64,000 nt of DNA from NCBI RefSeq assembly GCF_003119115.1, contig NZ_CP022364.1, positions 1,688,001 to 1,752,000 on the forward strand. Reading direction: 5' to 3'. Below are positions 10,206-18,070 of the stretch, piece by piece. Positions within the stretch are counted from its first letter, which is position 1; each line of letters starts with the position of its first letter. Origin of the DNA: Azospirillum sp. TSH58. Lineage in GTDB: Bacteria > Pseudomonadota > Alphaproteobacteria > Azospirillales > Azospirillaceae. The notes under the pieces are model-generated. The model did no database searches, was not told where the DNA came from, and was given only the letters and a program-made list of their open reading frames with translations. The translations under genes were made by a program, and so were the position numbers.

Positions 10206-10760
10206 ATGAACCACCGCTCCTTCGTCCCGACGGAACCCGCAACCGACACCGGCCCGCTGCCCTTCCGCGTGTACTGGTGGCAGGCTTTGGTCTTCTGGCT
10301 GCTGACCAACACCTATGGTGTGTTCGAGCGGGGTGGGGAACCGTTTCCCGGCTATCAGCCCTCGCCGCTGCAGCCGCCGGGCTGGGCCTTTCCGGTCGTC
10401 TGGTTCAGCATCAGCCTGATCCAGCTCTGGGGCTGCGTGCGGCTGCTGAACGCCCCCTGGACGATCCGCTGGCGCCCGGCGCTGATCGGGATGCAGGGGG
10501 CGCTGTGGCTGCTCTACGCCAGCTTCGGATTCGCCTATTTCACGATGGGCAGCCCGATCCTGGCGGCGGCCTGGACCATCGCCTACTTCATCATCGCCTC
10601 GACCTGCGTCCTGCTGGTCTGGCCGGACGACCGGGCCATCGCGGCGAGCTGGCTGCCGCTGGTGCTGTGGACCGGATTCGCCTCCATCGTCGCGGTCCAT
10701 GGCGTCGTCCTGAACCCGGATCCGCTGTTCGGGCTGGGGCCGGGGCTGGGAACGCGCTGA
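10206..10760 (+). CDS. TspO/MBR-like tryptophan-rich membrane protein
   Basis: A 184-residue, Trp-rich integral membrane protein with about five hydrophobic segments. The stretch PLQPPGWAFPVVWFSISLIQLWG resembles the TspO signature of a proline/tryptophan motif followed by a second helix. Further on, LPLVLWTGFASIVA resembles the conserved end of the last TspO helices. TspO proteins bind tetrapyrroles and sterol-like ligands and act as stress or oxygen-linked sensors. The match is by pattern only and is divergent from classical TspO, so the family call is moderate. It converges on the radical SAM gene with no gap. Confidence 0.6.
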   Translation: MNHRSFVPTEPATDTGPLPFRVYWWQALVFWLLTNTYGVFERGGEPFPGYQPSPLQPPGWAFPVVWFSISLIQLWGCVRLLNAPWTIRWRPALIGMQGALWLLYASFGFAYFTMGSPILAAAWTIAYFIIASTCVLLVWPDDRAIAASWLPLVLWTGFASIVAVHGVVLNPDPLFGLGPGLGTR

Positions 10761-11795
10761 TCAGCCGCGGTAGCGGTGGGTCGCCCCGGTGAAGTCCTCC
10801 GCCACATAATTGCCCTCGCCGTCGGGCCGCACCCAGCCCGGCGCGGCGGGGGCCTTGCCATGCCCGCCGGGGATGTCCAGCACATAGGTCGGCTGGCACA
10901 GGCCGGAGACACGCCCGCGCAGTCCTTTCACCAAAGCCTGTCCCTCGGCCAGGGTCGGGCGGAAATGGCTGGTGCCGGCGGCGAGGTCGGGATGGTGCAG
11001 GTAATAAGGTTTGATCCGGTTGCGCACCAACCCCCGGAACAACGCCTCCAAAACCGCCGCGTCGTCGTTGATGCCCTTGAGGAGCACCGTCTGGCCGAGC
11101 AGGGGAATGCCGGCCTCGGCCAGACGGGCGATGGCGCCGCGCGCCTGCTCCGTCAATTCGTCGGCGTGGTTGACGTGGATGGCCATCCAGGTCGCCAGCT
11201 CCGGCGCCTTCAGCGCTTCGACAAGCTCCGCGGTGACGCGCCCAGGGTCGGCGACGGGGATGCGGGTGTGCAGCCGGACCACCCCGACATGCGGAATGTC
11301 CGACAGGCTGCGGACGATGTGGGAGAGGCGCCGCGGCGACAGCAGCAGGGGATCGCCGCCGGTCACCACCACCTCCCAGACCTCGGGATGCGTACGCACG
11401 TACGCCAGGGCGGCGTCCAGCTCGTCGGGCGACAGGGCCTCGCCGCCGGGGCCGACCATTTCCCGTCGGAAACAGAACCGGCAATAGACCGCGCAGGCGT
11501 GCAGCGGCTTCAGCAGGACACGGTCGGGATAGCGGTGGACAATCCCCTTCACCGGGCTGCGCGCCACGTCGCCGATCGGGTCCGCGCGCTCCTCCGGCGC
11601 GGTGTACGCCTCCTCGGGGGAGGGAACGTACTGCGCGTACAGGGGATCGCCGGGTGCGGCGTCCGCCAGCGTTTCCAGCAGGTACGGCGTCAGGGCAATG
11701 GCGTAGCGGTCGGCCACGGCGGCCACGGCCTCGCCCGCCGCGGGCGTCATCAGCCCGGCGGCCACCAGATCGGTCACGCTGTGGGCTGCCTTCAT
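10761..11795 (-). CDS. epmB: Lysine 2,3-aminomutase-like radical SAM enzyme (EpmB type)
   Basis: A PLP- and iron-sulfur-dependent radical SAM enzyme. The cluster motif C-x3-C-x2-C is CAVYCRFC at about 101-108, and VVTGGDPLLL is the SAM-binding glycine motif. At about 344 residues it is shorter than clostridial lysine aminomutase and fits the EpmB branch, which makes (R)-beta-lysine for modification of elongation factor P. No epmA or efp gene is nearby, so that role is inference. The ATG at 11795 is preferred over GTG at 11813 because GGGAACGAG precedes it. Confidence 0.82.
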   Translation of the reverse strand: MKAAHSVTDLVAAGLMTPAAGEAVAAVADRYAIALTPYLLETLADAAPGDPLYAQYVPSPEEAYTAPEERADPIGDVARSPVKGIVHRYPDRVLLKPLHACAVYCRFCFRREMVGPGGEALSPDELDAALAYVRTHPEVWEVVVTGGDPLLLSPRRLSHIVRSLSDIPHVGVVRLHTRIPVADPGRVTAELVEALKAPELATWMAIHVNHADELTEQARGAIARLAEAGIPLLGQTVLLKGINDDAAVLEALFRGLVRNRIKPYYLHHPDLAAGTSHFRPTLAEGQALVKGLRGRVSGLCQPTYVLDIPGGHGKAPAAPGWVRPDGEGNYVAEDFTGATHRYRG

Positions 11796-11860
11796 CGCTC
11801 GTTCCCGATTCACCGCTTTGCGCCTAGTATGAGAGGCCCGCTCTTACTCCCGCAGGACCC

Positions 11861-12610
11861 ATGCTGTCGACTCTTCCCCGCCTGATCGGCCACCGCGGCG
11901 CCAAGGAAAGCGCGCCGGAAAACACGCTCGCCAGCCTGCGCGAGGCCGCCCGCCAAGGCGCCGCCTGGGTCGAGGTCGACGTGATGCTCACCCGCGACCG
12001 CGTGCCGGTGCTGATCCACGACGACACGCTGGAACGCACCACCAGCGGCGCCGGGCCGGTGCCGGACCTGACCCTGGCGGAGCTGAAGGCGCTGGACGCC
12101 GGCTCCTGGTTCGACGCCCGTTTCGCCGGCGAAACGGTGCCGACCCTGGAGGAGGCGCTGGGCCTGATCCGCAAGTTGGGCCTGGGGCTGAATCTGGAGA
12201 TCAAACCCTATCCCGGCCAGGAGGTGCCGACGGCGGAAGCCGCGCTGGACCTGCTGAAGCGGCTGTGGCCCGGTGGCCTGCCCCTGCTGGTGTCCAGCTT
12301 CGAGGTGCCCTGCCTGGAGGTGGCGCGCGATCTGGCGCCGGACATTCCGCGCGGTTACCTGCTGTGGGACCCGCCCGCCGACTGGGCGGCCATCGCCGAC
12401 CGCATCGGCGCCGCCACCCTGAACGTCCACCAGAACCGCCAGACGGCGGAGAGTATCGCCGCCTACCGCGCCACCGGGCGCCCGGTGCTGGCCTACACGG
12501 TCAACGACGCGGCGCGGGCGCGGACGCTGTTCGGCTGGGGCGTGGCCGGACTCTTCACGGACGCGCCGGGCCGGCTGGCGGCGGAGCTGGCCGGGCAGGC
12601 GCCCTTGTAA
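11861..12610 (+). CDS. ugpQ: Glycerophosphodiester phosphodiesterase
   Basis: Hydrolyses glycerophosphodiesters to glycerol-3-phosphate and an alcohol. The 249 residues have no signal peptide, as in cytoplasmic UgpQ. Family motifs are clear: LIGHRGAKESAPENTLAS at the N-terminus (catalytic His and metal-binding Glu), VEVDVMLTRD, VLIHDDTLERTTSG, and NLEIKPYPG. AGGA lies seven bases before the ATG. It is divergent from the EpmB-like gene, sharing about 65 bp of promoter space, and is followed by a 240-bp gap ending in a strong terminator. Confidence 0.9.
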   Translation: MLSTLPRLIGHRGAKESAPENTLASLREAARQGAAWVEVDVMLTRDRVPVLIHDDTLERTTSGAGPVPDLTLAELKALDAGSWFDARFAGETVPTLEEALGLIRKLGLGLNLEIKPYPGQEVPTAEAALDLLKRLWPGGLPLLVSSFEVPCLEVARDLAPDIPRGYLLWDPPADWAAIADRIGAATLNVHQNRQTAESIAAYRATGRPVLAYTVNDAARARTLFGWGVAGLFTDAPGRLAAELAGQAPL

Positions 12611-12749
12611 GGCGGTTGCAAAGCGGTTGCCCTTGGGGTCGCCGGTTGACGTTTGGGGCAAAGTCGCCGTGACAGATTTTTTTCTAACACCGCGAATCCG
12701 CTCGTCCGCACGGAAATTTCCTCATATATAGATCGCTCATGGCGGCTGG

Positions 12750-12782
12750 GCCGTCGGGGGCATGACTCCCGGCGGCGTTTTT
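12750..12782 (+). terminator. Strong intrinsic terminator or attenuator before the nitronate monooxygenase gene
   Basis: An 11-bp stem (12750-12760 with 12766-12776, two G-U pairs, loop CATGA) is followed at once by TTTTT at 12778-12782. It sits 68-100 bases before the next start codon and 140 bases after the phosphodiesterase stop. It may end that transcript, end a short RNA made from the gap, or attenuate the downstream gene. Confidence 0.75.
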
Positions 12783-12849
12783 CGTCGTCTTTCGGGTCGC
12801 GCTGTCCGGGCGCCCGCGCGCGGGCGCTCTCATGGTCTTGGAGGTTTCG

Positions 12850-14247
12850 TTGAAGGCGCTTAAGCCGTTGCTGATGTCTGGCCGGGAGGTTCTGCCGCTC
12901 GTCGAGGGTGGCAAGGGAATTGCCGTCTCCAACGGGGAAAGCTCGGGCGCCTGGGCGGCGGCCGGGGGGATCGGCACATTCTCGGGCGTGAACGCCGACA
13001 GCTACGACGAGAACGGGAATCTCCTGCCGCAGGTCTATCACGGCAAAACCCGCCGCGAGCGCCATGACGAGCTGATCAAGTTCGGCATCCAGGGCGGCAT
13101 CGCGCAGGCCCGCATCGCGCACGAGACGTCGAACGGCCAGGGCCGCATCCACATGAACGTCCTGTGGGAGATGGGCGGCGCCGAGCACATCCTGCACGGC
13201 GTGCTGGAAGGCTCCCAGGGCCTGATCCACGGCGTCACCTGCGGCGCCGGCATGCCCTACCGCGTGGCGGAGATCGCCGTGCATTACGGCGTGCACTACT
13301 ACCCCATCGTGTCCTCGGCCCGCGCCTTCCGCGCCCTGTGGCTGCGCGCCTACCACAAGTTCCGCGAGAACCTCGGCGGCGTGGTCTACGAGGACCCGTG
13401 GCTGGCCGGCGGCCACAACGGCCTGTCCAACTCCGAGGACCCGCTGAAGCCGGAAGATCCGTTCCCCCGCGTCCTGGCGCTGCGCCAGATGATGAACAGC
13501 TTCGGCCTGAACGACACCCCCATCGTCATGGCGGGCGGCGTCTGGTGGCTGTCCGACTGGGAAGACTGGATCGACAACCCCGACCTCGGTCCGGTGGCCT
13601 TCCAGTTCGGCACGCGCCCGCTGCTGACCCAGGAGAGCCCGATCTCCAACGCCTGGAAGCAGCGCCTGCTGACGCTGAAGGAAGGCGACGTCTTCCTGAA
13701 CCGCTTCTCGCCGACGGGCTTCTACTCCTCCGCCGTCAAGAACCCGTTCCTGATGGACCTGATGGCCCGCTCGGAGCGTCAGGTGGCCTATCTGCCCAAG
13801 CCGGTGGGCGAGCATTCCGCCGAGCTGCCGCTGGGCCCGCGCGGCCGCCCGGTCTATGTGACCGAGACGGACAAGGCCCGCGCCGAGGGCTGGCTGTCCC
13901 AGGGCTTCACCAGCGGTCTGAAGACGCCGGACAGCACGGTCATCTTCGTCACGCCGGAGCAGGCGGAGCGCATCCACCGCGATCAGGTCGATTGCATGGG
14001 CTGCCTGTCGGCCTGCAACTTCTCCAACTGGGCGCAGAACGAGGAAGGCACGAACGGCAAGCGCGCCGATCCGCGCTCCTACTGCATCCAGAAGACCCTG
14101 CAGGCGGTCAGCCACACCGACGACTGCGAAAACCAGCTCATGTTCGCCGGTCACAACGCCTTCCGCTTCGCGTCGGACCCCTACTACAAGGACGGGTTCA
14201 TCCCGACCGTGAAGCAGCTGGTCGAGCGGATCGCCACCGGCTACTGA
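12850..14247 (+). CDS. Nitronate monooxygenase-family flavoprotein with Cys-rich C-terminus
   Basis: A TIM-barrel FMN enzyme of the nitronate monooxygenase (2-nitropropane dioxygenase) family. It has an N-terminal glycine-rich AWAAAGGIGTFS, the catalytic-type AGGHNG around His189, and the FMN phosphate-binding region VMAGGVWW near 227. The protein is 465 residues, longer than typical members. Beyond the barrel it has a C-terminal segment with Cys at about 382, 385, 389, 412 and 426 (CMGCLSAC), which could hold a metal or iron-sulfur cluster. The TTG at 12850 is favoured by GGAGG five bases upstream; ATG at 12832 is the alternative. The substrate is unknown. Confidence 0.78.
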   Translation: MKALKPLLMSGREVLPLVEGGKGIAVSNGESSGAWAAAGGIGTFSGVNADSYDENGNLLPQVYHGKTRRERHDELIKFGIQGGIAQARIAHETSNGQGRIHMNVLWEMGGAEHILHGVLEGSQGLIHGVTCGAGMPYRVAEIAVHYGVHYYPIVSSARAFRALWLRAYHKFRENLGGVVYEDPWLAGGHNGLSNSEDPLKPEDPFPRVLALRQMMNSFGLNDTPIVMAGGVWWLSDWEDWIDNPDLGPVAFQFGTRPLLTQESPISNAWKQRLLTLKEGDVFLNRFSPTGFYSSAVKNPFLMDLMARSERQVAYLPKPVGEHSAELPLGPRGRPVYVTETDKARAEGWLSQGFTSGLKTPDSTVIFVTPEQAERIHRDQVDCMGCLSACNFSNWAQNEEGTNGKRADPRSYCIQKTLQAVSHTDDCENQLMFAGHNAFRFASDPYYKDGFIPTVKQLVERIATGY

Positions 14248-14384
14248 CGCCGGCGGTACGCGGGTTTGCGGGGGGCGCTTGCCCCCCGACCTGAAATCGT
14301 TCTAAAGTGAACGGGCTGCGGCGGATCGCCGCGGTCCGTTTCGCGTTTCGACTTTGTGACCTGAACCACGGCGAACAGACGACG

Positions 14385-14816
14385 ATGACCGGCACCCGAC
14401 CCTTCAAGCGCGCCCTCGACCGCCTGCAGACGGCCGGCTTCCGCCCGACGCGCCAGCGTCTGGGGCTGGCCCGCCTGCTGTTCGAAGGGGAGCACCGCCA
14501 CGTCACCGCCGAGCAGCTCCACACCGAGGCCATGGGGGCGGACCTGCGGGTGTCGCTGGCCACGGTCTACAACACCTTGAACCAGTTCACCGCCGCCGGC
14601 CTGCTGCGCGAGGTGGTGGTGGAGGCGGGCAAGTCCTACTTCGACACCAACACCAGCGACCATCATCATTTCTTCCTGGAAGGGACGGGCCGGCTGGAGG
14701 ACATCCCCGGCGACGACGTGGTGGTGCAGCATCTGCCGCCGGCCCCGCCGGGCACGCGCATCGCGCGGGTGGACGTGATCGTCCGGCTGAGCGCGGACCA
14801 GGGCGACGACCGCTGA
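14385..14816 (+). CDS. irr: Iron-responsive regulator Irr (Fur superfamily)
   Basis: Irr is the alphaproteobacterial Fur-family repressor/activator that follows haem status. The 143-residue protein has the winged-helix region GFRPTRQRLGLARLLFEG, then TAEQLHTEA and SLATVYNTLNQF. The haem-binding HHH triplet is at 93-95 (SDHHHFF). The Cys-Pro haem regulatory motif of Bradyrhizobium Irr is absent, as in many relatives. ATG 14385 is chosen from family alignment; an upstream in-frame ATG at 14307 adds unconserved sequence. Its neighbours downstream are a rubrerythrin and DUF3501, an iron/peroxide context. Confidence 0.88.
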   Translation: MTGTRPFKRALDRLQTAGFRPTRQRLGLARLLFEGEHRHVTAEQLHTEAMGADLRVSLATVYNTLNQFTAAGLLREVVVEAGKSYFDTNTSDHHHFFLEGTGRLEDIPGDDVVVQHLPPAPPGTRIARVDVIVRLSADQGDDR

Positions 14817-14888
14817 AGGCTCGCGGCCGCAGGCCGCTTCCGGAAAAAATCCGTCTCCCGACCGGGCCTTCAGGGAATTTCCGGAACA

Positions 14889-14917
14889 TTGACGCGTTTT
14901 GGGAGCAATGGCATAAG
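14889..14917 (+). promoter_or_regulatory. Candidate sigma-70 promoter for the rubrerythrin operon
   Basis: TTGACG (14889-14894), a 17-base spacer and CATAAG (14912-14917) lie about 80 bases before the rubrerythrin start. This agrees with the housekeeping consensus. It makes rubrerythrin-DUF3501 a unit that need not be co-transcribed with irr. Confidence 0.5.
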
Positions 14918-14998
14918 CCGTAGCCGAGGCTCGGCCGCCGGAGGCCCCACGCCCGCGCGCGGCCGGGCCGGACAGAACCCCGTCTGGAGAACGCCGCC

Positions 14999-15418
14999 AT
15001 GTCGCTGAAGGGCACGAAGACCGAGCAGAACCTCAAGGCGGCCTTCGCGGGGGAGAGCCAGGCCAACCGCCGCTATCTCTATTTCGCCCAGAAGGCCGAC
15101 GTGGAAGGCCACAACGAGGTCGCCGCCGTCTTCCGCTCCACCGCGGAGGGCGAAACCGGCCACGCCCACGGCCATCTGGAATTCCTGGAGGAGGCCGGCG
15201 ACCCGATCACCGGCTTGCCCATCGGCGACACGGTGAGCAACCTGAAGGCCGCCATCGCCGGCGAAACCCACGAATACACCGACATGTATCCGGGCATGGC
15301 CCGCACCGCCCGCGAGGAAGGCTTCGAGGAGGTCGCGGACTGGTTCGAAACGCTGGCCAAGGCCGAGCGCAGCCACGCCGGGCGGTTCCAGAGGATGCTG
15401 GACCAGCTGTCGTCATGA
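14999..15418 (+). CDS. Rubrerythrin-family diiron protein (no rubredoxin domain)
   Basis: A 139-residue four-helix diiron protein. Rubrerythrins reduce hydrogen peroxide at a non-haem diiron centre. The carboxylate/histidine pattern is visible: [47 protein letters not shown] and [11 protein letters not shown]. The C-terminal rubredoxin iron site of classical rubrerythrin is missing, so electrons must come from a separate partner. The stop overlaps the start of the DUF3501 gene by four bases, so the two are translationally coupled. Irr directly upstream suggests iron control. Confidence 0.88.
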   Translation: MSLKGTKTEQNLKAAFAGESQANRRYLYFAQKADVEGHNEVAAVFRSTAEGETGHAHGHLEFLEEAGDPITGLPIGDTVSNLKAAIAGETHEYTDMYPGMARTAREEGFEEVADWFETLAKAERSHAGRFQRMLDQLSS

Positions 15419-16008
15419 CGGCGCGCCGCACCGCGATCACCCGCGCCGACATCCTTCCCCCGGACCGCTACGCCCTGGAACGCGCCGCCCGCCGCAGCGC
15501 GCTGGTCGCCGTGAAGAAGACGCGCCGCGTCGCGGTCGGCCCCGACGCCCTCGTCCTTTTCGAGAATTACGAGACGATGTGGCAGCAGGTCCACGAGATG
15601 CTGTTCATCGAGCGGGGCGGCGAGGCGCAGATCGACGGCGAACTGCGCGCCTACAACGGCCTGATCCCTCAAGGGGCGGAACTGGTCGCCACGGTGATGT
15701 TCGAGATCGCCGACCCGGCGCGCCGCGCCGCCGAGCTTGGCCGGCTGGGCGGGGTGGAGCGCACGGTGACGCTGCGCTTCGCCGGCCACACGGTGACCGG
15801 CCGGCCGGAGGAGGACGTGGAGCGCACGAACGGGGCCGGCAAGGCGTCCGCCGTCCATTTCCTGCATTTCGATTTCACGGCGGAGCAGATCGCCGCCTTC
15901 CGCACGCCCGGGACGGAGGTGATCCTCGGCATCGGCCACCCCCGGTACGGCCACATGGCGGTGATGCCGGAGGCGGTGCGGGCGGAGCTTGCGGGGGATT
16001 TCGGGTAG
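15415..16008 (+). CDS. DUF3501 family protein
   Basis: A 197-residue soluble protein of the DUF3501 family, recognised by [41 protein letters not shown] and the closing [19 protein letters not shown]. Its function is not known. In other alphaproteobacteria it sits beside rubrerythrin and an iron-sulfur protein, suggesting an electron-transfer or repair role with the peroxidase. Its ATG overlaps the rubrerythrin stop (ATGA). The iron-sulfur partner is not present next to it here. Confidence 0.85.
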   Translation: MTARRTAITRADILPPDRYALERAARRSALVAVKKTRRVAVGPDALVLFENYETMWQQVHEMLFIERGGEAQIDGELRAYNGLIPQGAELVATVMFEIADPARRAAELGRLGGVERTVTLRFAGHTVTGRPEEDVERTNGAGKASAVHFLHFDFTAEQIAAFRTPGTEVILGIGHPRYGHMAVMPEAVRAELAGDFG

Positions 16009-16019
16009 GGGAGACCCTT

Positions 16020-16107
16020 GCCCCCTCCCTGACCCTCCCCCGCTGTCGCAAGGGAGGGGATAAAAGTCCCTCTCCTGCGAAGCGGGGGAGGGAAGGGGCC
16101 CGCGGCG
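16020..16107. repeat. GC-rich dispersed palindrome, copy A
   Basis: Two imperfect inverted repeats of the type CCCTCCC...GGGAGGG stand side by side in the gap after DUF3501. The 19-mer CCTGCGAAGCGGGGGAGGG (16074-16092) recurs exactly at 40700-40718. This marks a dispersed intergenic element rather than a chance hairpin. It may act as a transcript end for both converging genes. Confidence 0.65.
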
Positions 16108-16159
16108 CCAGCCGTGGGAAGGGTGGGGGCAAACGAAGGGTGGGGGCACGCCGCCCCCG

Positions 16160-16714
16160 TTACTCGAACGTCTCGTCCTTGTAGGCGCCCCAGAACTCTC
16201 CACGGCTCATCCAGCCGCGATAGCCCTTCAGGTCCACCTCGCACCACTCGCCCTTGCATTTGCGCAGCCAGCCGATCACGCCCGGCTGGGCGCGTGCCAC
16301 GACGGCGGCGTCGCCGCGCGGCTCCTTGCGGACGGTGCGGATGTCGCCGGTGATGACGATGCTGCGCTTGCCCGACAGCATGCTCTGGTGCACCCAGCCC
16401 TCGCTGCCTTCCCAGTCGCGGATGCGGCGCCAGGTGTCGAATTCCTGCGTGATCTCCACCGGCATTTCCTTGCGGGTGAACACCCATTCGATGGGGTAGC
16501 GCACGTTGGGGCCGGTGCGCGCATTCACCTCGCCCGAGCGCAGCGACACGAAACGGGGGATCGGCAGGCCCGAGGCGTGGGTCGGGTCCTTCTCGCGCCG
16601 CCCGCCTTCCGACGCGTCGGCGGTGGACGGCGTGACCGGCGCCAGGGCTGCGACGGCCAGCGCCAGAACGGCGAGAGCGCGGCGGATGGCAGACGTCGTC
16701 GGCAACGGCAACAC
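16160..16714 (-). CDS. Secreted protein with bacterial SH3 domains
   Basis: An exported protein of about 184 residues. A signal peptide (n-region with RR, then [14 protein letters not shown], cleavage after ADA) precedes two SH3-like units of the SH3_4 type. The first runs from [20 protein letters not shown] to [13 protein letters not shown]; the second covers [18 protein letters not shown] to [14 protein letters not shown]. Such domains usually bind cell-wall or periplasmic partners. The start is inferred as GTG 16714, because the likely promoter at 16760-16789 lies inside any longer frame and the signal peptide begins there. Confidence 0.75.
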   Translation of the reverse strand: MLPLPTTSAIRRALAVLALAVAALAPVTPSTADASEGGRREKDPTHASGLPIPRFVSLRSGEVNARTGPNVRYPIEWVFTRKEMPVEITQEFDTWRRIRDWEGSEGWVHQSMLSGKRSIVITGDIRTVRKEPRGDAAVVARAQPGVIGWLRKCKGEWCEVDLKGYRGWMSRGEFWGAYKDETFE

Positions 16715-16759
16715 CGGCAGCCCCGTGCTGTGGAGATCGGAAGGATTTGAGTCGGACGC

Positions 16760-16789
16760 ACTATAATTAGGGGTAGCCGCCGGGGGCAA
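16760..16789 (-). promoter_or_regulatory. Candidate promoter for the SH3 protein gene
   Basis: Read on the minus strand: TTGCCC (16784-16789), an 18-base spacer and TATAGT (16760-16765). The predicted start site near 16753 lies upstream of the chosen GTG start and excludes longer versions of the protein. The same AT-rich spot reads TATAAT on the plus strand but without a matching -35. Confidence 0.45.
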
Positions 16790-16945
16790 GCGCAAGGCGC
16801 GGGCGGGCGTGCGACGTCGGTTCTTGTCACATGGCGGGGCGGTTCATCAGGCTGGCCGCCGCGCCGAATCGTCACTGCCATCTGGACAGCTTCCCAACCG
16901 CTTGATAGGACAAGCGTCGGCCCGGAATGGGGGAGGCACCGTCCA

Positions 16946-17935
16946 ATGACCGAAAAGAAGAAGCCGCTCGTCGTCGTCACGCGGAAACTGCCCGACGTCA
17001 TCGAGACGCGGATGATGGAGCTGTTCGACGCACGGCTGAACTCCGACGACGAGCCCTTGACCCACGCGCAGCTCATCGACGTGGTGCAGACGGCCGACGT
17101 GCTGGTCCCCACCGTCACCGACCGGATCGACCGCGAGGTGATCGAGAAGGCCGGGCCGCAGCTCCGCCTCATCGCCTCCTTCGGGACGGGCGTGGACCAC
17201 ATCGACCTGAAGGCGGCGCGGGAGCGCGGCATCAGCGTCACCAACACGCCGGGCGTCCTGACCGAGGACACGGCGGACATGACCATGGCCCTGCTGCTGG
17301 CGGTCGGCCGCCGGGTGGCGGAAGGCGAGCGGCTGGTGCGCTCCGGCCAGTGGAAGGGCTGGGGGCCGACGACGATGCTCGGCCACCGCATCCAGGGCAA
17401 GCGGCTGGGCATCCTCGGCATGGGCCGCATCGGGCAGGCGCTGGCGCGCCGGGCGCGGGCCTTCGGCATGTCGATCCACTACCACAACCGCCGCCGCGTC
17501 TATCCGGACGTCGAGCAGGAGCTTGAGGCGACCTACTGGGAAAGCCTGGACCAGATGCTGGCGCGTATGGACGTGGTGTCCATCAACTGCCCGCACACCC
17601 CGGCCACCTACCATCTGCTGTCGGAGCGCCGGCTGAAGCTGCTGCGCCCGCACTGCTTCATCGTCAACACCTCGCGCGGCGAGGTGATCGACGAGACGGC
17701 GCTGACCCGGATGTTGTCGAAGGGCGAGATCGCCGGCGCCGGCCTGGACGTGTTCGAGCATGAGCCGGCGGTGAACCCGAAGCTGCTGCGGCTCGACAAC
17801 GTCGTCCTGCTGCCGCACATGGGCTCCGCCACCATCGAGGGCCGCATCGACATGGGCGAGAAGGTCATCATCAACATCAAGACCTTCGCGGACGGCCACG
17901 CCCCGCCCGACCGCGTCCTGGAAACGCTGCTGTAA
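16946..17935 (+). CDS. gyaR: D-2-hydroxyacid dehydrogenase (glyoxylate/hydroxypyruvate reductase type)
   Basis: An NAD(P)-dependent reductase of 2-keto acids (329 residues). The Rossmann motif is GKRLGILGMGRIGQALARRA. The substrate-side SFGTGVDHIDLKAA and the catalytic Arg segment NTSRGEVIDETAL are present. The catalytic Glu lies in AGLDVFEHEP, and the general-acid His in LLPHMGSAT. The LPHMGSAT form points to glyoxylate reductase rather than phosphoglycerate dehydrogenase. It is transcribed alone, divergent from the SH3 gene, and closed by a hairpin. Confidence 0.9.
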   Translation: MTEKKKPLVVVTRKLPDVIETRMMELFDARLNSDDEPLTHAQLIDVVQTADVLVPTVTDRIDREVIEKAGPQLRLIASFGTGVDHIDLKAARERGISVTNTPGVLTEDTADMTMALLLAVGRRVAEGERLVRSGQWKGWGPTTMLGHRIQGKRLGILGMGRIGQALARRARAFGMSIHYHNRRRVYPDVEQELEATYWESLDQMLARMDVVSINCPHTPATYHLLSERRLKLLRPHCFIVNTSRGEVIDETALTRMLSKGEIAGAGLDVFEHEPAVNPKLLRLDNVVLLPHMGSATIEGRIDMGEKVIINIKTFADGHAPPDRVLETLL

Positions 17936-17945
17936 GGCGGTGGAA

Positions 17946-17968
17946 GAGGGCGTCTAGAGGACGCCCTC
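17946..17968 (+). terminator. Hairpin after the hydroxyacid dehydrogenase gene
   Basis: A perfect 9-bp stem, GAGGGCGTC (17946-17954) with GACGCCCTC (17960-17968), loop TAGAG. There is no T-run, so termination may be weak or the structure may protect 3' ends of the two converging transcripts. Confidence 0.55.
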
Positions 17969-18070
17969 ATACAGGACGCGGTCGGGCGGGGTGCCGGATC
18001 GCTCATGCCGATGAGTATGGCCCTCTCCCTCGTCGCTTCCAAGTGGGCGCCATCCAAGGGCTCGCTGCGG

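Noticed and set aside
17936-18070. Possible small gene between the hydroxyacid dehydrogenase and acetyltransferase genes
   Set aside because: Only a hairpin and converging 3' ends are present, with no frame having a start and ribosome-binding site.
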